Of a DNA stretch of 64,000 nt, positions 1 through 8,403 are shown one piece after another. The DNA is taken from NCBI GenBank assembly GCA_013036105.1, contig JAAXCX010000005.1, positions 100,366 through 164,365 on the forward strand, given 5' to 3'. Source of the stretch: Vulcanimicrobiota bacterium. Lineage in GTDB: Bacteria > Vulcanimicrobiota > Vulcanimicrobiia > Vulcanimicrobiales > Vulcanimicrobiaceae. How positions within the stretch are numbered: position 1 is the first letter of the stretch; every line of letters starts with the position of its first letter. The position numbers and the translations under genes were made by a program. The notes under the pieces were generated by a model. It was given only the letters and a program-made list of their open reading frames with translations, was not told the DNA's origin and did not search any database.

Positions 1-590
1 ATGTCTTGCGACTCGATCTTATCGTGCACCCGCATGCCGAGGCGTTTCGCATGCGCGCGCGTCGTTTGCTTGTCGAGCTCGCCGAGTGGAAGCAGCAATC
101 CCGAAAGTTGCGCCGGCGTGAGCTGCGCGAGCGCGTAGGCTTGATCTTTGGCATGCGTTCCGCGGAAAAGATGCGGCCCGTCCGCGCGAATATCGATACG
201 CGCGTAGTGTCCGGTTGCGACATATTGCGCGCCAAGTGAGCCGGCGTACTTTCGCAGCGTTCCGAGCTTGACGAAATTGTTACACGAGACGCACGGATTC
301 GGCGTTCGGCCGGCGGCGTATTCCTGCGCGAACCGATCGATCACGCTGCGCCGGAACGTTTCCTCGAAATCCAGCACGTAGTGCGGAATGCCGAGGGTGG
401 CTGCGCTGCGCCGGGCGTCGTCAAAGTCGTCCACGCCGCAGCAGCTGCGGGCATGCGGAGCACGCGTCTGCGAATACATCTTCATCGTCACACCAATGAC
501 GTCATAGCCCGCTTCCACCAGCAAGCCGGCCGCCACCGCCGAGTCGACTCCGCCGCTCATTGCGGCGATTACACGCGTTTTCTCCATCAT
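1..590 (-). CDS. mnmA: tRNA-specific 2-thiouridylase MnmA (partial)
   Basis: MnmA uses ATP and a sulfur relay to thiolate C2 of wobble uridine 34 in Lys, Glu and Gln tRNAs in the cytoplasm. The reverse strand opens with ATGATGGAG (start 590 or 587) and stays open to the window edge for about 196 residues, so the C-terminus is outside. Visible are the PP-loop SGGVDS at residues 12-17, a CC pair at 50-51, NPCVSCN near 98-104, whose last Cys aligns with the first catalytic cysteine of the family, ATGHYAR near 125, and a KDQ motif near 148. It is divergent from the HTH gene at 637, with a 46-base gap that must hold both promoters. The identification is secure; completeness cannot be judged here. 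Confidence 0.93.
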   Translation of the reverse strand, partial: MMEKTRVIAAMSGGVDSAVAAGLLVEAGYDVIGVTMKMYSQTRAPHARSCCGVDDFDDARRSAATLGIPHYVLDFEETFRRSVIDRFAQEYAAGRTPNPCVSCNNFVKLGTLRKYAGSLGAQYVATGHYARIDIRADGPHLFRGTHAKDQAYALAQLTPAQLSGLLLPLGELDKQTTRAHAKRLGMRVHDKIESQD

Positions 591-636
591 CTAAAGACAC
601 AGGATAACAGGATAAGGACGCTAACAGAAGCTCCAT

Positions 637-1338
637 ATGGGGCTGGGCGAACGCTTTCGAGCAGCGCGCGAAGAACGGGGCCTCACCCTCTCCGAGGTCG
701 GCGAGCAGCTGCGCATCCGCTCGGTCTATCTTTCCGCAATCGAGGAAGAAAACTGGAAGGCGATCGGCGCGCCGGTCTATATCCGGGGCTTCCTGCGCAC
801 CTATGCCCGCTTCTTGGGGCTCGATCCGGAAGAAGCCGTCGGCGAGTTCAACACCGCCAGCGGCGTCGCGCCGTCGTCGGCGCCCGCGATCGAGAGTCGC
901 GTCAGTCCCGGACAGCGGAGCATGAAGCCGTTGCTGTGGATCGCCGGAATCGTCGCGATCGCGCTGATCGGTTTCGTGATTTACGTCTACGTCTCGCCGC
1001 CCCGCGCCGTGACGACGGCCCAGCAGAGCGCCGCGCCTGCCGTCTCTCCCTCGGCGGCTGCCGCCGCCGTTACCGCGCATCCGTCGCCGCGCCCCCAGCC
1101 GCTGCTCTCGCGGACGCTGGCGCTCAACGTAATCTCAGCATCTTGGCTCAGGGTAACCATTGACGGAAAGGTGAGCATGGAGGGAATATTTCCGCGCGGT
1201 ACGAGCAAGATATTTCACGGCAAGACCGCGGTCGTGCGCGCCGGCAATGCCGGCGGCATCCAGCTGACCGTGAACGGTAAGGCGGCTCCGAAGCTGGGCG
1301 GAGTGGGCGACGTCGCTGAAAAGAGTTTTACTTTATAA
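637..1338 (+). CDS. RodZ-like HTH and transmembrane protein
   Basis: This 233-residue protein has the layout of RodZ, the cytoskeletal adaptor that links MreB to cell-wall elongation. An N-terminal Cro/CI-type helix-turn-helix covers residues 1-70 (GERFRAAREERGLTLSEVGE, then a YIRGFLRTYARFLGL helix). One membrane segment lies at about 98-118. A linker rich in Ala, Pro and Ser follows, then a C-terminal beta domain of the DUF4115 type (about 160-233, with SWLRVTIDG). RodZ HTH domains bind MreB rather than DNA, so regulation of transcription is not implied. The gene starts a run of closely spaced plus-strand genes, with YajQ 3 bases downstream. No mreB is in the window, so RodZ function is inferred from architecture. 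Confidence 0.8.
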   Translation: MGLGERFRAAREERGLTLSEVGEQLRIRSVYLSAIEEENWKAIGAPVYIRGFLRTYARFLGLDPEEAVGEFNTASGVAPSSAPAIESRVSPGQRSMKPLLWIAGIVAIALIGFVIYVYVSPPRAVTTAQQSAAPAVSPSAAAAAVTAHPSPRPQPLLSRTLALNVISASWLRVTIDGKVSMEGIFPRGTSKIFHGKTAVVRAGNAGGIQLTVNGKAAPKLGGVGDVAEKSFTL

Positions 1339-1341
1339 TTT

Positions 1342-1836
1342 ATGCCAACCGATGCATCGTTCGATATCGTCTCGCGGGTCGATCAACAAGAGCTCGATAA
1401 CGCGCTGAACCAAACGCGCAAAGAGATTGCCGGGCGTTTTGATTTCAAGAACAGCAAAACGACCGTAGAATACGACGGGAAAAAAGTCATCACGATCGTC
1501 TCCGACGACGAGTTGAAGATGAAGAACGTCGTCGACATGCTTCAGTCCAAAGCGGTCAAGCGCGGCATCGATCTGAAGAGCTTGGAACTGGGCACAGTGG
1601 AGCCCGCGGCCGGCGACACCGTGCGGCGGACGGTGACACTCAAGACCGGCATTCCAAAAGAGAAGATCAAGCCGCTGATGGACGCCATCAAAGATATGAA
1701 ACTCAAAGTGAACGCGCAATATCAGGACGATCAGATTCGCGTTTCGGGAAAAAATAGGGACGACTTGCAGAAAGTCATCGCGCGGCTGCGCACGCTCAGT
1801 TTCGAGCTGCCGCTGCAATTCGTCAATTACCGGTAG
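1342..1836 (+). CDS. yajQ: YajQ family nucleotide-binding protein
   Basis: This 164-residue protein belongs to the YajQ (UPF0234) family, small cytoplasmic proteins with two ferredoxin-like RNA-binding folds. Some members bind cyclic di-GMP and act with transcription factors. The N-terminus PTDASFDIVSRVD and the segment RFDFKN are diagnostic, and the length is the family norm. It follows the RodZ-like gene by 3 bases and its TAG stop shares one base with the GTG start of rimO, so the three genes are probably cotranscribed. The biochemical role in this organism is unknown; the family assignment is firm. Confidence 0.92.
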   Translation: MPTDASFDIVSRVDQQELDNALNQTRKEIAGRFDFKNSKTTVEYDGKKVITIVSDDELKMKNVVDMLQSKAVKRGIDLKSLELGTVEPAAGDTVRRTVTLKTGIPKEKIKPLMDAIKDMKLKVNAQYQDDQIRVSGKNRDDLQKVIARLRTLSFELPLQFVNYR

Positions 1837-3155
1837 TGTCCAAACGCGTCTCGTTTGTCAGTTTGGGGTGCGCGAAAAACCTCGTCGACACCGAAGTCAT
1901 GATCGCGAAGCTCGGCGAGGCCGGCTGGGAGCTCTGCGCGGATTCCGCGCAGGCCGATACGATCGTCGTAAATACGTGCGCGTTCATCGATCCGGCCAAA
2001 GCCGAGTCAACCGACGCCATCATGGAACAGGCGCAACGCAAGAAACCCGATCAACAGCTGATCGTCGCGGGGTGTCTGGCGCAGCGCTATGGCGAGCAAC
2101 TGCAAGCGCTCGTCCCCGAGATCGACGGCGTCGTAGGGACCGGCGCCTACGCGAGCATCATCGAGGTGCTCACGGAGGCCGCCGCCGGCGCGCGGCCGGC
2201 GCGTCTGGGCTTCGAGCCGGAACCCGAACACGATTTCTTGCCGCGCCTGGTCACCACGCCGCGAGCCACGGCTTACCTGAAGATCGCCGAAGGCTGCGAT
2301 CACCCGTGCACGTTCTGCATCATCCCGCAGCTGCGCGGCCGTTTCCGCAGCCGCAGCGAGGAGTCGCTACTAAAGGAAGCGCGAGCGCTCGCCGAAGCGG
2401 GGACGCGCGAACTGGTGCTCATCGCGCAAGACTCGTCGATGTGGGGACGCGATCGCGGGTGGCGCCGCGGCGGGTTGGCGCATTTGCTGCGCGGCTTGCA
2501 CGACATTGAGGGCCTGGAGTGGATCCGGCTGCTCTATCTCTATCCGGCGACGATCGACCGCGAGCTGATCGCGGCCATCGCCGACCTGCCGAAAGTTTGC
2601 AAGTACATGGACATGCCGCTGCAGCATGCGCATCCGGAGATCTTGCGCGCTATGCTGCGTCCCGGAAACGGCGAGCGGTACTTGGAGATTCTCGAGGATT
2701 TTCGCACCCGCGTTCCGGGAATCACCATGCGCTCGACGTTCATCGTCGGATTTCCGGGCGAGCGCGAAGAACACGTCGCGTACATGGAAGAGTGGATCGG
2801 TCGCGCGCAGCTCGATCGCGTCGGATTTTTTCAGTACAGCAGCGAGCAAGGAACCCCGGGCGCGACACTTCCGGATCACGTGCCGGCGCGCGAGCAGCGG
2901 CGCCGCTTGGTTCGTTTGCGCGAGGCTCAGCGGACCGCATCGTTGGCGTCGCGATCGCGACGCCTTGGCAGCACGGTTCGAGTCCTCGTTGAAAACCGCA
3001 CGCGCCGCGGGTGGACCGGCCGTTCGATGGGCGAGGCGCCCGGCGTGGACGGCGCCATACATTTTACGGGCGACGCGGCTCCAGGCGAGTTTGTGCATGT
3101 CACGCTCGAACGCACGACCGCGTTCGATTTCCATGGCCGGTTAGCGCATGGGTAA
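1836..3155 (+). CDS. rimO: ribosomal protein S12 methylthiotransferase RimO
   Basis: RimO is a radical-SAM enzyme that methylthiolates a conserved aspartate of ribosomal protein S12. The 439 residues contain the three domains of the family: an N-terminal methylthiotransferase domain with cluster cysteines C12, C48 and C80, a radical-SAM core with CDHPCTFC (C154, C158, C161), and a C-terminal TRAM-like segment from about 370. The start motif VSFVSLGCAKNLVDTE favours RimO over MiaB. The start is GTG at 1836, sharing one base with the yajQ stop. Its end overlaps the next gene by 8 bases. RimO is the confident choice within the MiaB/RimO/MtaB family. Confidence 0.95.
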   Translation: MSKRVSFVSLGCAKNLVDTEVMIAKLGEAGWELCADSAQADTIVVNTCAFIDPAKAESTDAIMEQAQRKKPDQQLIVAGCLAQRYGEQLQALVPEIDGVVGTGAYASIIEVLTEAAAGARPARLGFEPEPEHDFLPRLVTTPRATAYLKIAEGCDHPCTFCIIPQLRGRFRSRSEESLLKEARALAEAGTRELVLIAQDSSMWGRDRGWRRGGLAHLLRGLHDIEGLEWIRLLYLYPATIDRELIAAIADLPKVCKYMDMPLQHAHPEILRAMLRPGNGERYLEILEDFRTRVPGITMRSTFIVGFPGEREEHVAYMEEWIGRAQLDRVGFFQYSSEQGTPGATLPDHVPAREQRRRLVRLREAQRTASLASRSRRLGSTVRVLVENRTRRGWTGRSMGEAPGVDGAIHFTGDAAPGEFVHVTLERTTAFDFHGRLAHG

Positions 3156-4539
3156 ACACATACATCCCGACGATTTTTCCGAACCGCAGGTGCGCACGCG
3201 CGCGCCGGTATTCAAACGCATCGCGGTCGTCGCGGCCATTGTCGTCGCAGGCCTTGTCGCCGTGCTCGCCGGCATGTCGGTCGCGCAGCGCAAACCGGTT
3301 TGGCAGATCGTCGCAACGGTGCTGACGCCCTCGCCGCAGCAAGTCTTCGGAAAAAATAACATTCTGGTTCTTATCGAAGGCCTCGACTACGACTATACGT
3401 CCAACGATGAGGAGTATTCGTCGCAAGCGCGCAGCGACGTCATATGGGCGGTCAACGTCGATTTCATCACGCACCGTATTTACCAGTTGGCGATTCCGCG
3501 CGACATGGTCGCGACGTACCCCGGAGGACGCCAGCAAAAAATCAACCAGGCTCAATCCGACGGCGGCGTCCGGGAAGCGCAGTCGGTTATCTCGCAATTT
3601 CTTGGCATTCCAGGCTTCGACCGGTACATGGTTTTCCGTGCCGAGTCAACCGAAGATTTCGTCAACTCGCTCGGCGGCATCGACGTTAAAGTCGTGAACT
3701 CCGATTGCCTGATGCATCCGAATAGCTGCACCAACGGCCCGCTGGATTACGACGACAGCTGGGGCCATCTCCACATTCACCTCAAGCCCGGCTTTCAGCA
3801 TCTCAACGGTGTCCAAGCGGTGGGATACATGCGTTTCCGCCACGACTGGTGCGGCGATCCGTGCCGGATTATGCGCCAGCAAATCGTTCTGCACGCGCTG
3901 CTGCACCGGCTGACCGCCGACAAAGTCAACACGCTGCTCCATATGAACGACCTGCTGGGCGCCATCAACCGCGACGTGCAGACCAATCTTTCGCGCCAAG
4001 AGGAAGTCAGTATTGCCACCGCTTTTGCCGATATGGCCCCCCATGCGCTGATAACGAAGCAAGTGCCGTACGTTGCCGACGTCACACTGCCCGACGGCGG
4101 CGCCGCGATCACGCCGGATGAAACGCAGCTCGCGCAGCTGGTCCGTACGATGCTGATCGCTCCTCCGCAGCCGACGACGCCTCCCGACGCCGGAGCTTTG
4201 GCCGCCGTAGCAGCCAGCTCGGTGCGCGTGGATATCGAAAATGGCACCGGCGTACCCGGTCTGGCGAAACGGGTCGCTGCGTTGCTGCGTTCGGAAGGCT
4301 TCAAGATTGCACAAGTCGGCAATGCCTCTTCCGGAAACGTCGCGACCACCGAAGTGCACGAGCACTCCCGCGTGGCAATGGCGGGACTGAAAGTGCGAAG
4401 CGGCCTGGGATCGCGTGCAAGCCGCGTGCCGGTGATTTCCGAAGCGGTCTCCTCTCAGACGCCTTCTCCAAGCGACGTTACGGTGATTATCGGTGACGAT
4501 CTCGTCAACGCGATGAGTTCTCCGCCCGCATCGCAATGA
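3148..4539 (+). CDS. LytR-CpsA-Psr family ligase with LytR_C domain
   Basis: LCP proteins move lipid-linked glycopolymers onto peptidoglycan or other surface acceptors outside the cytoplasmic membrane. The 463 residues show a short cytoplasmic tail, one membrane helix at about 26-46, an LCP catalytic domain at about 65-300 (NILVLIEGLDYD, Asp/Arg-rich motifs IPRDM and RFRHDW), and a LytR_C domain at about 355-455 (VRVDIENGTGVPGLA). It overlaps rimO by 8 bases and shares ATGA with the deacetylase that follows, which also suggests work on envelope glycans. The acceptor polymer cannot be read from the sequence. Confidence 0.9.
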   Translation: MGKHIHPDDFSEPQVRTRAPVFKRIAVVAAIVVAGLVAVLAGMSVAQRKPVWQIVATVLTPSPQQVFGKNNILVLIEGLDYDYTSNDEEYSSQARSDVIWAVNVDFITHRIYQLAIPRDMVATYPGGRQQKINQAQSDGGVREAQSVISQFLGIPGFDRYMVFRAESTEDFVNSLGGIDVKVVNSDCLMHPNSCTNGPLDYDDSWGHLHIHLKPGFQHLNGVQAVGYMRFRHDWCGDPCRIMRQQIVLHALLHRLTADKVNTLLHMNDLLGAINRDVQTNLSRQEEVSIATAFADMAPHALITKQVPYVADVTLPDGGAAITPDETQLAQLVRTMLIAPPQPTTPPDAGALAAVAASSVRVDIENGTGVPGLAKRVAALLRSEGFKIAQVGNASSGNVATTEVHEHSRVAMAGLKVRSGLGSRASRVPVISEAVSSQTPSPSDVTVIIGDDLVNAMSSPPASQ

Positions 4540-5360
4540 AACATTGGCGCGCAATCGCGATCGCGCTGGTGTGCGCGGCGCTGGCCGCCGTTGCGTTCCG
4601 TCTTTTCGAGCATACCGCGCATCTCCAGCCCGCGCTGGTGACGCCGAACATGGACGCGCAGCAGGCGCTCTCGCCATCCCTGGCCGGGCACGTAAAGCGG
4701 TTGCTGCGCGAACAGGAACTCTACGGCAGCCGGGCAGGCCGGCCGAAACTTATCGCGCTGACTTTTGACGACGGACCATATCCGGTGTTTACGCCGCTGC
4801 TTCTCGATGCGCTCGACAAGTTGAAGATCCCGGCGACGTTCTTCCTGATCGGTCACGACGCACAACATTGGCCTGAACTCACTGCGCGCATCGAACAGAG
4901 CGGCGACGAAATCGGCAATCACACGCAGACCCATCCCGACCTCGACCTTTTGCCCGACGCGCGGGTGCGCAGCGAAATCGTGGACGGACGCACGTCGCTG
5001 GACGGGCTCGTGAAAGATCCCGCGATCGACCGGTTTTTCCGGCCGCCGCATGGCCGCTACACCGTGGCGGTGGTAAAGATCGCCCAATCGCTCGGCTACA
5101 CGACCGTCCTGTGGAACGACGATCCCGGGGACTGGCGAACGAGCATCAGCACGCCGCAGGAGCTGGACCGGCACATCCGCCGGTTTGCGACGGCGCCCGA
5201 CATCGTTCTGCTCCACAGTGGAAAAATGGCGACCATCGAGATGTTGCCGAGTCTGGCGGCCGCCTTCCGCGCGGCAGGCTACCGCTTCGTGACCTTGGGG
5301 ACCCTCATGCGGGCGGTCCCCTTCGATGACGTGAACCATCCGGCCAAGCATCCCGTTTAG
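4536..5360 (+). CDS. polysaccharide deacetylase family protein (NodB domain)
   Basis: This 274-residue protein is a membrane-anchored or exported NodB-type deacetylase (carbohydrate esterase 4), which removes acetyl groups from amino sugars using a metal ion. An N-terminal signal or anchor segment covers residues 5-25. The catalytic domain starts with TFDDGP at about 77, followed by the metal-binding HTQTH at about 128, then RPPHGRY, NDDPGDW and LLHSG. All core motifs are present. It overlaps the LCP gene by 4 bases (ATGA), so the two are likely coupled. Whether the substrate is peptidoglycan or another polymer is not visible. Confidence 0.91.
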   Translation: MKHWRAIAIALVCAALAAVAFRLFEHTAHLQPALVTPNMDAQQALSPSLAGHVKRLLREQELYGSRAGRPKLIALTFDDGPYPVFTPLLLDALDKLKIPATFFLIGHDAQHWPELTARIEQSGDEIGNHTQTHPDLDLLPDARVRSEIVDGRTSLDGLVKDPAIDRFFRPPHGRYTVAVVKIAQSLGYTTVLWNDDPGDWRTSISTPQELDRHIRRFATAPDIVLLHSGKMATIEMLPSLAAAFRAAGYRFVTLGTLMRAVPFDDVNHPAKHPV

Positions 5361-5367
5361 AGCCTGA

Positions 5368-5502
5368 ATGCCCCGGCAAATCATCGATACGGAATCGAGC
5401 CGACCGCGCTACGTTCGGCGGATGGTCTGGACGATCGTGAGCGTCGTCCTCGTCGTTGGCCTGCTGGCAATCGCCTTCGCCCTGCATTTTCCAGGAAAGT
5501 GA
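5368..5502 (+). CDS. small single-pass membrane protein (44 aa)
   Basis: A 44-codon frame starts 7 bases after the deacetylase stop. It has a charged N-terminal half (arginines at 12, 14, 17 and 18), one hydrophobic helix of about 22 residues rich in Val, Leu and Ile (19-41), and the tail HFPGK. I do not recognise a family. Its position in the operon and its membrane-helix profile support a real gene. A protein of the same size and layout sits at 30150-30284 on the other strand. It could be a small accessory subunit, but no function can be assigned. Confidence 0.6.
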   Translation: MPRQIIDTESSRPRYVRRMVWTIVSVVLVVGLLAIAFALHFPGK

Positions 5503-5546
5503 TCCGCCCGGCGGGTATCCTGGGAAGCCACCCCTCTAGGAGAACT

Positions 5547-6674
5547 ATGCTGCGCCGTTCCTTCCCCGGACTGATCTTTGCCCTGGCTTGTGTTGCCTCG
5601 TTCGCCGCGTGTAGCGGTGCAAACGGCACTTACGGCGGCGTGCCCTCGAGCGGCGGCGTCAGCGGAATCGGGCCGAATTTCGTGACCAATACGCTCTACG
5701 TGACCAACACAACGCAGAACGTAGTGGAACTCTACACGCCCAGCCCGGTCGCGGCAGCGACTCCGCAATATGCCATCGGCGGATCGAATACGCAGCTGAA
5801 CGGCCCGCTCTACGATGCTTTCGACAGCTCGAGCCGCCTCTACGTCACCAATTATAATCCGGGCACCCAGGTCGGTGCGCTCAACATTTACCAGACGTTT
5901 GCGACAGGTAACGTGCTGCCGCTGGCAACAGTGGGCGGCGCCGGGACGCTCATCGATCAGCCGCACGGCGTCACGATCCTGAGCGACGGCACGGTCGTCA
6001 TTGCCAACACGTCGCCCAACGGTTCGTTTCCCAATGCCGTGCTCATATTCACGCCGCTGAATGCGAGTTCGGTTCCCCTTCTTTCCGTCGTTATCGCTGG
6101 AAACCTGACGCAGCTCAGCGCGCCGACAGGAGTCGCATCGGACTCGACCAAGAAAATTTTCGTCGCCAATCGCGGCTCCGGGACAATCACCGCCTACGTC
6201 GTCCCGACGCCGACGCCGGTTCCGTCGACCACCCCTTCACCGGTCCCGACCACGACGCCGACCACGAATCCGTCGGCCACGCCTTCGCCGACCCCCGCTC
6301 CGTTCAACAATAACGTTGCGCCGAACATCGTTATCGGTGGTGCGCTCACGGGTTTGATCGCGCCGACCGGCATCACCCTCGACGCGAGTAACGTGATCTA
6401 CGTCGCCGATCCCGACAACGGCGTTCCCAGCATTCGCATCTTCGCAGCCGGCGCCAACGGTAACGTCGCCCCCGCGCGCGTTATCACCGGGCCGCTGACG
6501 CAGCTTTCAAATCCGGTTGACGTCAAAGTGGATTCCGCCGGAAACATCTACGTTACCGACGCCGGCGCGAACAAACTCTTGATCTACGGGCCAGGCGCGA
6601 ATGGTAACGTCGCGCCCACGGTCGCGATTACGCTGCCGGCCGGCAGCGTGACGGGGCTCGCACTATCGCCCTAG
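5547..6674 (+). CDS. NHL/beta-propeller-like lipoprotein
   Basis: This 375-residue exported lipoprotein has a signal peptide ending in a lipobox (FAAC, Cys near residue 22) and repeating blade-like units (LYVTNTTQN, RLYVTNYNP, IFVANRGSGTI, VIYVADPDNG, NIYVTDAGANK) typical of NHL or YncE-like propellers. A low-complexity Pro/Thr/Ser linker of 'TPTP' type splits the propeller at about 215-250. I chose ATG 5547 over an in-frame ATG at 5499 because AGGAG at 5538-5542 lies just upstream and the signal peptide then begins correctly. A paralogue-like protein is at 21047-21970. The ligand is unknown. Confidence 0.8.
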   Translation: MLRRSFPGLIFALACVASFAACSGANGTYGGVPSSGGVSGIGPNFVTNTLYVTNTTQNVVELYTPSPVAAATPQYAIGGSNTQLNGPLYDAFDSSSRLYVTNYNPGTQVGALNIYQTFATGNVLPLATVGGAGTLIDQPHGVTILSDGTVVIANTSPNGSFPNAVLIFTPLNASSVPLLSVVIAGNLTQLSAPTGVASDSTKKIFVANRGSGTITAYVVPTPTPVPSTTPSPVPTTTPTTNPSATPSPTPAPFNNNVAPNIVIGGALTGLIAPTGITLDASNVIYVADPDNGVPSIRIFAAGANGNVAPARVITGPLTQLSNPVDVKVDSAGNIYVTDAGANKLLIYGPGANGNVAPTVAITLPAGSVTGLALSP

Positions 6675-6862
6675 AGCATCGTGCGCCGGCCGCCGATCGT
6701 GAAGCCAAGCTCAACGCACTGCTTGCGCTCATTAACGAACGTGCCGGACACATTCTCGACCGGCGGCGCATTCTCGAATCACTGAGTGAAGATATCCGCG
6801 CCGCTTTCGGCGCGGACCGCGCGGTCATTTACGGCCGCGGTGAAACCGCGCAAGACGCAATT

Positions 6863-8365
6863 TTGCTTGCATCCGCGCAGACCGAGCGCGCGTGGACCGA
6901 TCTGCCTCCCACGGCCAAGATCGCGCAGACGTGGCTCGACGAAGCTTTTAGCGGCTCGGTCGTCACGAGGGCGCGCACGACCAGCGACCCGCGAGACGGG
7001 TTGTTGCGCTCGCTCGGCGCGGGGTCGGCGATCATCGCGCCGCTGGTCATCGAGGGACGGGTCGAACACGCCATTTCGCTGCATTTCAACCAGCCCAACG
7101 CGTTCGACGAAATCGATGCGCTGCTGGTCCGATCGGTGGCCTCGCACGTGGCGCTGGCACTGGCCAACGTGCAGGTCTACGACCTCGAGCGCTTGCGCCG
7201 GACGCGCGCCGAATCGCTCGAACGAGTTGTCCGGATGCTGCGCGACACGCGGACGACCGAGGAAGTCGTGCTCGTTTTTGCGGTGACGGTTTCGCATGAA
7301 GTCAAAGTTGCGTGCGCTATCTATGAAATCGATCGCACCATGGCCACGCGGCGCGCCGTTCGCACGTTGGAACCGGCGCGGCGCGGCATGCCCGCTCGCG
7401 TTGACGCATCGCATCTGTTGCCCAAGCTCGAGCGCGGCGAACTCACGCTTTCTTCGAAGCTTCCCGAGACCGAGCGCAAACGGCTCTTCGGCACGAACAG
7501 CGGCGCGATCGTTCCGCTGCGCAGCGACGGCAACGTGTGGGGTTTCGTGCTCTACATGGATTCGCCCGGAGCATTTGATTGGGAAGACGTCGAGCGCCGA
7601 GTCTACTTGCGTACGCTCGCTTCGCATCTGGAGCTCGCGCTCTCAGCGGCCATCGGATTCGAACGCATTCAGCAACTGGCGCGCGCGCTTTCTGAAAGCA
7701 ACGAATTCAAAGACGATCTGCTCGCCATGCTGGCGCACGACTTCAAGGGTCCGCTGACCGTGATCGCCGGGTACTGCGAACTGCTGCTCGAAAGTTCTCC
7801 GCCGGCGCTTCACGAGGAGCTCGAAACGATCTATTCGCAGACGCAGCGTTTGGTGCGGCTCTCCGATGACGCCGTCGCGCTGGCGCAAACGCAGGCCGGC
7901 GGATTTTCGCTTGACCGTTCCGTATTGGATCTGCGCGAAGTCGTCGGCGAGAGCGTAAAGGCGCGTAACCGCGCCGCCGACCGCATCCGGTTCGAGGCGC
8001 CGCCCCAGCCGGTTCCGGTTTCGCTCGATCCGGGCCGCTTCAATCACGTACTCGATAATCTGCTGATGAATGCGCTAAAATATTCGGACGGGGAAGTTCT
8101 CGTGCGCGTGAGCCGCGGCGAAGAGAATGCGTCGATCGCGGTCACGGATCGCGGCATCGGCATCCCCAGCGAAGAACTCGCGCAGGTCTTCACGCGGTTC
8201 GGCAGGGCCAGCAACGCCCGCCGGAAAGGGGTATCGGGTTCGGGGGTGGGGCTTTACGTCAGCCGCAAGATCGTCGAGGTCCATGGGGGCAGCATCTCGG
8301 TTGCTTCGGCCGAGGGCCGCGGAAGCACGTTTACCATCTCGCTTCCGCTCTCCGACTCGCCGTAA
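6863..8365 (+). CDS. GAF-GAF sensor histidine kinase (orphan)
   Basis: This cytoplasmic histidine kinase has no membrane segment. From the first usual start (TTG 6863) it has 500 residues: the rest of a first GAF domain, a second GAF at about 125-265, a dimerisation/phosphoacceptor helix with His at 292 (AHDFKGPLT), and an HATPase domain with N403, DRGIG at 429-433 and GSGVGL at 459-464. Coding continues upstream in the same frame to about 6680, with GAF-like residues, but no ATG, GTG or TTG lies between 6608 and 6863. The true start is therefore probably an unusual codon such as CTG 6719 or ATT 6731. No response regulator is adjacent; one lies at 56210. Confidence 0.85.
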   Translation: MLASAQTERAWTDLPPTAKIAQTWLDEAFSGSVVTRARTTSDPRDGLLRSLGAGSAIIAPLVIEGRVEHAISLHFNQPNAFDEIDALLVRSVASHVALALANVQVYDLERLRRTRAESLERVVRMLRDTRTTEEVVLVFAVTVSHEVKVACAIYEIDRTMATRRAVRTLEPARRGMPARVDASHLLPKLERGELTLSSKLPETERKRLFGTNSGAIVPLRSDGNVWGFVLYMDSPGAFDWEDVERRVYLRTLASHLELALSAAIGFERIQQLARALSESNEFKDDLLAMLAHDFKGPLTVIAGYCELLLESSPPALHEELETIYSQTQRLVRLSDDAVALAQTQAGGFSLDRSVLDLREVVGESVKARNRAADRIRFEAPPQPVPVSLDPGRFNHVLDNLLMNALKYSDGEVLVRVSRGEENASIAVTDRGIGIPSEELAQVFTRFGRASNARRKGVSGSGVGLYVSRKIVEVHGGSISVASAEGRGSTFTISLPLSDSP

Positions 8366-8403
8366 AGCAACCCTCTTACTCGCCGGACGGTACTAAGAAC
8401 GGT

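Noticed and set aside
6205..6305. Tandem-like CCGACNNC/ACGCCG repeats
   Set aside because: They are codons of a Pro/Thr/Ser linker inside the propeller lipoprotein, not an independent repeat.
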